Origin: Symsagittifera roscoffensis
Taxonomy: Eukaryota > Xenacoelomorpha > Acoela > Convolutidae
Direction of reading: 5' to 3'
Assembly: GCF_963678635.1 (NCBI RefSeq)
Contig: NC_087071.1
Span: forward strand, 37,659,858 to 37,723,857
DNA length: 64,000 bases
The notes below the pieces were generated by a model. The model worked only from the letters and a program-made list of their open reading frames with translations. It was not told the origin of the DNA and did no database searches. The translations under genes were made by a program, and so were the position numbers. Every line of letters starts with the position of its first letter. The stretch's first letter is position 1. Shown here piece after piece: positions 48,101-55,622 of the stretch.

Positions 48101-51100
48101 TAAAATATTTAGAAAAAGGGGAACATCCAATGGATGATTGTTTCCTTGAATGAAGGTTCCAAATGGTTTTATTGATTGCCGCGTTTGGAGTTGGCTTAGG
48201 TTCGTTAAACGACGTTACTAAAAGTTTTGCTTTAATCGTATAAATGAGGCCTTCTACGACTCCATTGAACCTATGATCTCCGACTGTAAATGAAATTAGA
48301 TTATTATTCTTCTTCTCGCAGAAGTTTTTAAAATCGTTCGAAATGAAACATGACTCGTGGTCCGCTCTAATAGACTTCGGATACCCATGTAGATGACAGT
48401 GATCCGACATAAATGTTAATAATGAGGAAGCTGAGGTTTTGTTCACTACTTTAGCCGACGGAAATTTTGAGAATCGATCTATGCATAAAAGAAGGTATTT
48501 TGAATTTCCCCATTTTTTCTCCAATGGGTCAGCAAGGTCCAAGTCTAATTCTTCATTTGGTTCTGATAAGACTGGTAATTTCTCTGTATTGTTTGAGCCC
48601 AAAAAAGCTTTAAGATTCTTACCAGCTATTATGCACTGAATGCAGTTTTTCCCGTGGTATATTCTCTCTATACAAGTGTGGCCACCATATGTTTTCCGCT
48701 AACGATTTCATTCCGAATTGTCCTGGGTGCGTTTCGTGTGGTAGTGACATGAATGGAGATCTCAGAGCTGCTGGTACTGTCAGTTTGTTGTCATTAAACA
48801 GTAGTCCTTCCTTCACGTGGATGTCCCGTCGGAAGGTTTTTAGATAAGCTCCAAATCTGTCCAGGGGTCTGCCGTCTTCCACTGCCTTCTTCACGTCCTT
48901 TAGTATTTTGTCCTCGTATGTACTTAATTTGATTAATTTGTTTGGATAGTGTTCCGTAAATACTAATGGGCAACTGGGCAACTTTAGTTCTCACTTGTAT
49001 TTGGCGAGAAGTTTTCTGTGTATTTCCGACATAATGTCGTTATCAAAAATTAAGGTAATTCCTGGGCTTTCTCCCCGAAGGGAAATTTTTGATGTTTTCT
49101 CTGACGAAATAAATTCTGTACTTGTATTTTTGTCTTCTTGATTTAGAAATGACCCGTTTCCGAAAAAAAAGAGATGAAAAAAAGAAATAAGTTTTGTCCT
49201 AAAGAAAAAGTTGATTCAAATTGATTTTGGCATAATTTAAAGGAATTCAACCGGTTGTGCAAGACTCTGAACTGGACTTCGTACGGCTAACAACTAACCG
49301 GTATGTAATTAACTGATAGAGATCAAGGTCACTACTTAACAATACAAAATCACAACCTTCCCCAATGCTCGAAAAATTGTCTCTGCACTATCACTGGGTA
49401 GCCAATGTCGCACATATACTCTCCATTCTCCCCTCACTCCGCAAGGGCTAAAGTTTGAGACAAAAATAATCATCCTTTAGCACCAATGGCATTTACAGGG
49501 ATAATACAAATTAACGTGGAGATGAATATGGGATAGTTTTTACAGGCTACCTACACAAGGATAGAGATATATACAGCGAATGAACAATTAGTTAAAACAG
49601 TGTTATGAACAATTGGGGTTATGTATCATATAAACAAAAAGAACAAACTAAACTAAAATGGTGATTGAAATAAAATAGGTTCATCTAAAGGCTAATGTAA
49701 AAATTCACTATTATTGAGAAATGAAAGATAAATTGAAATAATTTCCAATGGTAAAAGATAACGCTACCTCGAGTTTGAATTAAACATGTGAGTTCTATGA
49801 GTTTTATGATGTGGCATTAAGTGTTTCATGAAAATTGTCGGCCTCTTTTCTGGCTACTGAGTCTATAATCGATGATATATCGCTTCCGTCGTCATCTTGA
49901 ATATCCACTAAACGTTCTACCAATGAAGATGATCTGACTGCAATTTTCGGATTCATTGAAGAAGTGGTCGAGGTTGATCCTTGAGTTGTTTCAGCCACTA
50001 AGGTTGGTTTGGGTAATACATCCTCCAGTGGTGTCAAGTAGCCTAAAGGTGAATCTAGGGAATTAGTCGTCAAGGCTTTTTTGGTCGCCGAGAAAATTAT
50101 GAGTTGCTTTTCTTCCGAGTCCAGGGTATCCGTAATTGTGGTTGCAGGTGACACCTGTTCAATGAATCGCCTTACTCCATAGAATTTGGGTGAGCCTGGA
50201 TTTCTGCACATAGGGACTTCTGTTACTGCCTCCGTTGTTTTCTCCGGTGAGCTCTCAATTGATATTGGGTTGTCACTAGTGCCAGCACTATCGCCACTAA
50301 AAGGTTGGGAATTATGAATTATGAATTACACTATTTATATCAATTGCATCCACTGGATTTTTGATTAACAATTCGTTCTTTTTACAATTCTTCTTTGTGC
50401 AAATACTTTTTACAGTTAAGTTTTCTAAAATCTTGTTCAACGTTGCCACCACGAATTCATTATCGTAATATGAGGTTGGGAGGGTTTTTCGTGTTGGCAA
50501 TCTCGATAATAAACCTCTGAATCCCGTTTTTCTTCTTGGGATATGTTTGATTTTAAAGTTGAACAGTAAAAGTCGATTTACCCAATGGGTCAGTCTGCTG
50601 TGCATTGTTTTACTACTTTGATGGCTTTAATGCCGATAAGAAGGCCTTGTGGTCAGTAACCTTTTCGAACTTGGCTCCATATCAGTAATTCTTGAAATGG
50701 TCAGTAGCCCAGACCACTCCCAAAATTCGAGTTCATTAGTCGAGTATTTCATTTCGTGATTGTTTAAAAATCGTGAGACAAATGCTATAGTCAGCTAATT
50801 TTTTCGTCCCACTGTTTTAGTGTGGATCGCAAACCACTGTGCGAAGCATCTGTTTTTAGTCTTGAAGTCCTTTTTATGTCGAAGTGGTTATTCTCTGTTA
50901 TATTTACGATCTGCCTTTTTAGTTCTTCAAAAGCTTTCGTATGTGATTCGCCCAATGGTAAATTGATTTTTTAAGTAATAATGGACGTAACGGAGAACTT
51001 AGCGTTGATAAATTCGGGAAAACCTTCATGTATTGGCTTATCGAGCCAAAGAATGACCTTAATTAGTATATTTTTTTCGGGTTCGGGTGATTTTTTATCG

Positions 51101-54100
51101 AATTTGATTTCGTCACCATTGGTTTTAACCCCGATTGGAATATCTTGAATCCCAGCCATTCTATGTCCTTTTGAAAGAACGCACATATCTCTCACTTGAC
51201 TGCCATCTTCTTACTATCCAAAATGCTTAAGATCTTCCAGAGTATCGCTTTGTGTTCTTCAAAGGATCCTTTTGAGGCTATTAAATTGTCGTCGATGTAA
51301 CAGTTGGTAAATTATATATCTTTTAGTAGCTAATCCATTACCCTTTGGAGTTCATTAGGCATATGCCCAGTCCGTAGAATCCCGTTAAAAACGAATCCCG
51401 ATATGTCACGGTGGTATCGCCCCCTACGATGCTGAAATTGCATTGTTGGCTCGTGTCAGTGCATAATTGTATTTGTTTGTATGAACTTTTTAAGTCTAAA
51501 TTGCTGAACCATAATGCCCCTGAGTTTTTATTTGAAAGTAGGGAGGCAATGTTTTCGATAAGTTTGTGTATGTTTGGCATTCGATATTTGTTCTTGATCA
51601 TCTGATCTTTCAAAATTTTTAAGTCTAGGGCTAATTTGATACTGCCATCCTCTTTCTTTGTGATTACAATTGGACAAAGAAACAGTCTTTGCAGCTTTTA
51701 CTGACTTTCACAACATGCCCCAATTGTTCCATCCTATTTAATGCTATTTTTACACTTCCTTCTAATAAAAGTAAGGGAGTTTTTTTGGCTTTGGATTGGA
51801 TAAGTTTGAACGGGCTGTAAAAACGAGTGATTTTTCTGTCCAATGGTATTTTTTCTACTCTATTAAAAAGAAGTGTCACGTTGTTGACTTGTAGTAATGA
51901 TTGTCTTTGCGCTATTTCTATTCCAATTCTGAGTAAATTGTCGTTTCCTAAGATATTCCTCTCATGTCCAGTGGCAAAAAAATGGAGTAACTTCAGAGAT
52001 CCATCCGTTGGATTGTATCCTGACTATTTCTTTCCCAAAGATTTTGATTGTGTCGTTAGTGAAGCCACAGTATAGTTCTTGAACACGAATTTTCTTGCCG
52101 ACTGGATGAATTATCAGTTTCGGATTTCTTAATTTCAGCTCTTGTAAAACATTCTTTTATAAGAAGCTTACCGGGCTAGCCGATTCCACTGTTTTGTTCA
52201 TGTTAACTATTGCGTCTTCTCCCAATCCAATGTTTACGAGTTTTTTTTTAGTTTCGAGGCCGTTGTTTTCGAAGATAGTTCTGATGTTCCTCTCTTCCGT
52301 CCATGCGTTAATCACTCCACAAAATTTTTTAATCTGTTATTGCTTGTGGGTCTTCTGGGGAATATGAACAATTCTGATTATATACAAATTCTTCTTCTTC
52401 ATTATTTACAACTGGCCTTCTCCCTTTCGATTTACATAGTCTTCCAAAGTTTACTTTATATTAACAATTATTACAAATTTTTTCCTTCGCCGGAAAACGT
52501 TCAAATGTCCTTTGGTAAAAGCGTTTCCACAATTCATACAGGTGTTGGTTCTTTCTATGTTCAGGCTTGGTTCTTTTTTTCAGCATTAAAATTTTTGGAC
52601 ACTCTACCGCTAATGACGTTGCATGACCTTGTCATGTTTGTTAGTTTAAGGTGGTTGTTGTATCCTTTCTCGTCTATTATAGCTTGGTTAAGTGCGTCAA
52701 CTGGATTAAGAGTTTCTGAGAGTAGTCTTCGTTGTAAGTCACAGTTCTTCAGTACTACACGTCTCTTATCCTTTCTTGTTCAGCGTTGATGCCAATCTCG
52801 CAAGATCTTGCAAAGTCCGACAGCGCTCCCCAGAATTGTTCGTAGGATTCCCCATCCTTTTGTTTTCTGCTAAGCAGTTTATAGCGCTCAAACGTGATAT
52901 TTGTAGGTTTTATAAATGCTGCCTCCAGTAGGTCAAAAAAGAAATTGCTAGGACTTTCACCCTCGGATGTTTTGAGAAAACACTCTCTTTCCTTCAGTTC
53001 TCAAAGTCAGGTATAGGACGGATCTTACGTTTTTATCATCCTCGTATCTCCTCATGCCTCCGAATTTCTGTTTCTCCTCCAACATTTGTTTTTCTTCTGA
53101 TTGTTCATAAACTTGCATGGTTTCTTTGATTCTGGCCTCCCTGGCTTTCCTCTGTGGTTAATTTTCTGAATCCTGGGCGCCTTCTATTATAGGGATTGTA
53201 CTTTCTTGTTCCAATGATTCTTTTAGGTTATCTATGTCAAGATTCTATTTGGCAAAATTGGCCAAATGGAACTGATCTATCCAGTTAGTCCAATCGGTGG
53301 GCGAATCTATAGTGTGTTTTGATCAAAAGGCGGGAATTCCCCGCAGATTCGAATCAGTTAATGACGGCGCCATATTAAAGGTGTGCAAATACCACTGGTA
53401 AACTAATCTAACTAAAATAAATTAAAATACTTTAAAAATGTGATAATGTGGATAAATTAAAACTGACCGATGTCTAAATAGAGAAACTAGTGACACGAAG
53501 TCCATTGTACTTCGTGCGGCTAACAACTAACCGGTATGTAATTAACTGATAGAGGTCAAAGTCACTACTGAACAATACATAATCACAACAGGGGAGGAGG
53601 GGAGCGCGCGCCAAAAAATTGCATTTTTTTTGGTCAAGATTTTTCCAAAAATTGCCTAAAAACGGCTTTTTTGGCCCGTTTTTTTCCAATTTTAGCCTGC
53701 GAAATGGAATCTTTATAATGATTTAGGAGAAGGCAAAAATTCAGTTTGGTCGACCTAAAATTCTTTATTTATTTTGACGAACTCCGACTTTTTTCCGTTT
53801 TACCGCTCCATCTTTTTGATATATTGATTGAGATCGGGCACGGATCTTGGAACTTCTTGCGGGGGGGGGGGGGGGATTTTCAAAAAAAATTCGAAATTTT
53901 TTTCGACCTTTTTTAGGTCGAGAAAAATTTCAAAATTTTTTTTGAGAATCCCCAGGATCAACTTCATTTTCTGAGCTTTCGCAAATCACTATAAAGATCC
54001 TATTTTGACAAAAATTTGTGCGCCACAAACAAATTTTTTAAAAAACAGGCCAAAAAGAGGCACTTTTTGGATAATTTCGACCAAAAAAATTGCGTATAGA

Positions 54101-54382
54101 GAAAAATTGGTATCTGTTTAACTACATTTATCCCTCTTTTGTAGTTAAAGAAATCCGCTAACTGCTCAAGAGCTGATATTGATTAGTGTTAAGGATTGAC
54201 CTTTGCTTTGACTTGCGGGGGGATGCGGGAGGGAGTGGGGCGAGGAAACTATCCTTTTCGCCATCTCGGGTGGAGTCGTTTGCGTTCTTCCCTTCTTCCT
54301 GCCGACTGTCGTCGTTGTTCGCTTTAGCCGGACTGGTTTCTTCCTCTGGTTTAGTACCAGTGTTATTCTCTTCTTCATCCAT
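26972..54382 (-). CDS. Six-exon gene for a two-transmembrane, SLATT-like protein (325 aa)
   Basis: The exons are 54382-54201, 44468-44235, 42723-42587, 36301-36109, 28316-28232 and 27118-26972. Each internal edge has AG/GT signals, and the codon phases at the five junctions (2, 2, 1, 2, 0) agree exactly, giving 978 coding bases. Residues 1-139 are acidic, Lys/Ser-rich and probably disordered. Transmembrane helix 1 is about 163-184 and helix 2 about 204-222, joined by a short loop with one Cys. Residues 223-277 form an amphipathic helix, and the tail 278-325 is strongly charged. Two helices followed by a stretch like 'YERMAMNYTHLANHIRSVQV' and then 'APRWVRKRF' recalls SLATT-type 2TM effector proteins; this is recognition by eye, not a search result. 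Both ends are predicted to lie on the cytoplasmic side. The start at 54,382 (ACTATGG context) is preferred, but an in-frame ATG lies 24 bases upstream. The exon assembly is strong; the family assignment is tentative. Confidence 0.8.
27373..27913 (-). mobile_element. Stem-loop-ended nonautonomous repeat, copy 4 (intron 5)
   Basis: Reverse-oriented member with CAGGGCGAAGCCCTG at its left end and TTTCGTATCGAAAGTCGGAA at its right. It occupies nearly half of the last intron of the two-transmembrane gene. Its identity with copy 3 is high by eye. Confidence 0.7.
28232..28316 (-). CDS. Exon 5: helical segment
   Basis: Codes for residues 249-277 (SVQVQLQSSMSEASIELVLH and HLDKFHQQ), predicted helical and cytoplasmic. 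The acceptor is GGTTTCTAG and the donor CAACAG|GTAATA, with phase 2 in and phase 0 out. The exon is only 85 bases long and was found by phase and splice signals. Confidence 0.8.
28317..30521. other. Left part of intron 4, no coding seen
   Basis: AT-rich intron sequence. 30,065-30,290 is rich in TTCGCGGCC- and GCGACC-like motifs related to the GTCG repeats; a matching CAGACATTCGCG motif lies on the other side of the env-bearing element at 35,718. The element therefore probably inserted into such a repeat. Confidence 0.4.
32431..33585 (+). other. Unrecognised long open frame in the env-bearing element
   Basis: About 385 codons are open, with no ATG near the left edge; a TTTCCACAG lies shortly after the left edge, so the family may splice into it. 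The product is rich in His, Tyr, Phe, Thr and Asn, with no signal peptide or membrane helix. Fragments such as LMPTLHWTSYYHFTNPLCLP and LQLLWPLLQTKNILRILAKL are distinctive. I do not recognise a family. It looks whole and shows the same G-poor composition as the env part, so it probably belongs to the same element. Confidence 0.45.
35175..35660 (+). repeat. Duplicated terminal motif joined to a copy of the env end
   Basis: 35,175-35,218 repeats 30,522-30,565, and 35,219-35,660 repeats 31,289-31,730 at very high identity. The second copy continues past 35,660 into sequence that the first copy lacks. The arrangement suggests recombination between two related copies of the element. Confidence 0.75.
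36109..36301 (-). CDS. Exon 4: second transmembrane helix and amphipathic helix
   Basis: Codes for residues 185-249: a short Ser/Gly/Cys loop, the hydrophobic segment MLVVTTLFGILTLSWLAL, then the amphipathic stretch with MSSDYERMAMNYTHLANHI. The acceptor is TTTATTTCCAG and the donor ATAAG|GTACGC. Phases 1 and 2 fit the neighbouring exons. GC content is clearly higher than in the flanking introns. Confidence 0.85.
37070..37300. mobile_element. G-tract MITE, partial copy (intron 3)
   Basis: Contains GGGGGCGGATTTTCAAAAAT, TTTAGGCACTTTTTGGAAAG, then GGCGCCAGAGACGCC, in the same order as the 42.8-kb copy, but shorter and diverged. Confidence 0.45.
37310..38465. mobile_element. Tail-to-tail pair of diverged stem-loop repeats (intron 3)
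   Basis: 37,310-37,700 matches the family on the plus strand (GAAATGTTTGTGCTTGAGG, ATTGTCGCGATATATTTGGC), and 37,978-38,465 matches it on the minus strand (AAGACTGCTCGTAT at the left, CTTCGAAAGTCGG at the right). Both are much more diverged than copies 2-4 and so probably older. Confidence 0.55.
38915..39890. repeat. Nested foldback element with arms of about 260 bp in intron 3
   Basis: 39,238-39,497 is inverted at 39,617-39,888 (for example GACAACAAAA against TTTTGTTGTC, and GAATGGAATTGAGAGGTGAA against TTCACCTCTCAATTCCATTC). The centre and the left shoulder hold smaller hairpins made of GGTGGGGGAAGACCTGA and TCAGGTCTTCCCCCACC (38,919-39,018 and 39,058-39,165), with inner arms AAACGTGCGTTT/AAACGCACGTTT. 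There is no coding capacity. It lies directly left of the 65-bp array and would fold into long double-stranded RNA in the pre-mRNA. Confidence 0.85.
39971..42638. repeat. 65-bp satellite, 41 units, covering the exon 3 donor site
   Basis: The period is exactly 65 bp from 40,036 to 42,636 (40 intervals), plus one leading unit. On the minus (gene) strand each unit holds a GATACTAATG motif, two pyrimidine-rich stretches and CATAG|GTCAGA, the same sequence as the functional donor of exon 3. The right end of the array is the last 52 bases of exon 3. Units differ at only a few positions. A variant reading CCTATGGGTA (plus strand), followed by one reading GGGGATGACTGAGAATATG, recurs every 325 bp and then 390 bp, so there is a higher-order period of five to six units. 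Confidence 0.95.
42587..42723 (-). CDS. Exon 3: basic patch and first transmembrane helix
   Basis: Codes for residues 139-185. A Cys/Lys-rich entry (FCKQCKRKKTMYQ) precedes a hydrophobic helix starting IDVFALLVPLFIFGC. The acceptor follows a run of T and reads TTTTTTTAG; the donor is CATAG|GTCAGA. The last 52 bases of this exon (42,587-42,638) are the first unit of the adjacent 65-bp tandem array, so the helix 1 coding sequence and the donor site are part of a satellite. Using a donor one unit further on would shift the frame and soon meet a stop, so the first donor is chosen. Confidence 0.85.
42843..43226. mobile_element. G-tract MITE with GCGGATYTAGG ends, best copy
   Basis: Starts GTGCGGATCTAGGATTTTC and ends GACCTAAATCCGCTAC, so its termini are imperfect inverted repeats (GCGGATCTAGG and GCGGATTTAGG). 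Inside are a 12-13 base G run, TTTTCTGAGCTCTTCCAAAC, the block CACTATAAAGATCCCATTTT, a GGCGCGCGCTCC block and GGCGCCATTTGCGCC. About 384 bp, with no coding capacity. In intron 2. Confidence 0.6.
44235..44468 (-). CDS. Exon 2 of the two-transmembrane gene
   Basis: Codes for residues 61-139: Ser/Thr/Lys-rich, then the acidic patch DAADSDDETP, then a conserved-looking end YIEFLSR. The acceptor is GCTTATAG and the donor CAG|GTACCC. Phase 2 at both ends matches exons 1 and 3. An ATG inside this exon (M68, ACTATGAC) could start a shorter form if exon 1 is skipped. Confidence 0.8.
44654..44816. mobile_element. G-tract MITE, truncated copy beside the LTR (intron 1)
   Basis: Starts GCGGATTTAGG with a long G run, has GTACTGTTTTGAGATATCAA and ends in a second G run that directly touches the 3' LTR of the Ty3/gypsy fossil at 44,817. 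The LTR element therefore inserted into, or recombined with, this repeat. Confidence 0.5.
44817..45470 (-). repeat. 3' LTR-side region of the intron 1 Ty3/gypsy element
   Basis: Begins with the same outer sequence as the 5' LTR and runs into the copy of the post-integrase frame at 45,473. Near-identical inner sequence recurs from 46,318 and 49,274. The exact inner LTR boundary cannot be set by eye. Confidence 0.55.
46849..47628 (-). other. Post-integrase frame of the Ty3/gypsy fossil (259 codons), triplicated
   Basis: An open frame between integrase and the 3' LTR, with an N-terminal basic patch (TKRRKTKALANKGSN) and a Ser/Thr/Asp-rich body. Its C-terminal 135 codons recur at 45,473-45,880 and 49,804-50,211 with very few differences. 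No env-type signal peptide or transmembrane helix is visible. Its role is unknown; it may be an integrase C-terminal extension or a separate accessory product of this element family. Confidence 0.5.
53374..53589 (-). repeat. Partial 5' LTR of the intron 1 Ty3/gypsy element
   Basis: Shares GTGTGCAAATACCACTGGTA and the later block CTAACAACTAACCGGTATGT with 44,828-45,000. It directly precedes the primer site and gag start of the element on the minus strand. A G-tract repeat abuts its outer edge. Confidence 0.65.
53590..54125. mobile_element. G-tract MITE copies abutting the 5' LTR (intron 1)
   Basis: Begins GGGGAGGAGGGGAGCGCGCG next to the 5' LTR and contains ATCACTATAAAGATCC-type sequence and a 14-base G run near 53,860. 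It looks like two partial members back to back. Exon 1 of the two-transmembrane gene lies 75 bases further on. Confidence 0.45.
54201..54382 (-). CDS. Exon 1 of the two-transmembrane gene
   Basis: Codes for residues 1-60 plus two bases of codon 61. The segment is rich in Glu, Asp, Asn and Lys and ends in a Pro/Ser/Lys patch (PPASPRKSKQ). The donor is AAG|GTCAAT. An alternative ATG at 54,406 would add MLQFEPQT. Just upstream of the preferred ATG, a TTTGAG|CCAC stretch could serve as a splice or trans-splice acceptor, but nothing else supports that. Confidence 0.72.
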
Positions 54383-55402
54383 AGTTTGTGGCTCAAATTG
54401 CAGCATATAAAGCTATGTTTAAATAAAGCAAGAAAAATAAATAATGAATTAGTTTTTATGCGACCAATTTAAAGGAAAAAAAATTGTAAAAACCTAAGTG
54501 CTTGAAATATTTGCAGTTCACGCGCGGTTTTTTTTGGTCGGTTAGAAATGAATCAATCGACAAATGACTAATCGATTGGAAAAATAGAAATGTATTAGAA
54601 GTAATATCCAAGAAAAAATTGTATGATTAACTTCAACTTATGAAATATATTAAGAAAATATACACAAGAAAAAACGGTTAAACTAAAGCAGATTCAATGG
54701 TTCCGCTGAAAATTTGAATCTTGAAATTTTCTACTTTCAGGTATGTCAAATAAGTAGTAAAAACAATAACGAGAGTAAGAAGTTCAAAAGCAACGGAATG
54801 GGTGCAAAAGGAAGTTGCAATATTCCCTTGATTGGGTGCAAAAAGTGCCCAAACTTCACCAAAACTTTCAGATTGATACAATTACAACCACAAGGGACAA
54901 AATTTAACCGGCGTAAGACGGGGGTTTACCCAATTTAACTCTACTCTAGTGGCCCAAACTATAAAATCAATGGTCCATTTTGAGTGAGAACTGATTTTAT
55001 GGTTATGCGAATCAAATTGGGTACTTGGGTACTTACTTATACAAAAATTATACAATCTAAACTCCAGCTTTCGGCCAGGTTTTGCCAGTTTTGCCTAGGT
55101 TGACCAATTACTTTTAAATTTAGTCCAGAAACTTCAAAAAAGGAGTCCAGTACCTGTACTTACCTAGTATGTTTTTCAATACTCTCGTTGATACCTAGGG
55201 AAAATAAATGGCCGCTAAATGGGTTGTTTATCGCGGAAAGTTGTCAAAAATTGAACAATATTTTGGGAAAACGGAAACCGGGTAACTTCTTAAAGGTCGT
55301 TATATTTGAGGCTATATGTTTATTTTTGTTACTATATTTCAGTAAACTTCCCGTGAAATCTAGAATTGAATGAACTGCCTATACTGCTGTTGTAGGCTAA
55401 AT

Positions 55403-55622
55403 ATGAAAAGGGGAATTCCTTGCCTACCTCTGCTGGGCCTCTTAGCGAAAATGGCGCTCAGGGTAAGTAAGTTGTAAAGTGTGCAGCGTAAAGAACTATA
55501 GGGTTACTCTTTAGCTACTATTTACTATATATAAATAGTAATTTCAGGTATTCCGCGCCAAACAGGGGAAAAAATCAAAGGAAAAAATAAAATATATCAA
55601 GCAGTCTTATCCTGTCTTATAG
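55403..55622 (+). CDS. Possible tiny two-exon ORF (44 aa)
   Basis: Exon 1 (55403-55462) reads MKRGIPCLPLLGLLAKMALR and stops at a perfect GTAAGT donor. An 85-base intron ends at AATTTCAG, and exon 2 (55548-55622) continues in phase with VFRAKQGKKSKEKIKYIKQS, then a TAG. The first half is hydrophobic and signal- or anchor-like; the second half is very basic. The near-consensus donor and preserved phase support it; the short length and lack of any recognised family argue against. It lies about 1 kb upstream of the two-transmembrane gene and points the other way. Confidence 0.25.

Larger units (their letters stand above)
44817..53589 (-). mobile_element. Rearranged Ty3/gypsy LTR retroelement fossil in intron 1
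   Basis: On the minus strand, from right to left: a partial 5' LTR (53,374-53,589), primer site and gag start (near 53,371), a zinc-knuckle region (about 52,400-52,560), protease and reverse transcriptase (about 51,200-52,200), RNase H (about 50,400-51,000), integrase (48,009-48,981), a post-integrase reading frame (46,849-47,999) and LTR-like sequence reaching 44,817. The LTR-plus-3'-frame block is present three times, nearly identical. The element is broken in many places (clearly more than ten). It lies in the same orientation as the host gene. The block copies look young and the coding core older. Confidence 0.8.

Noticed and set aside
54678-54881. Extra upstream exon of the two-transmembrane gene (hydrophobic FELLTLVIVFTTYLTYL)
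   Set aside because: No donor in the right phase joins it to the 54,201-54,382 exon, and the opposite strand is equally open.
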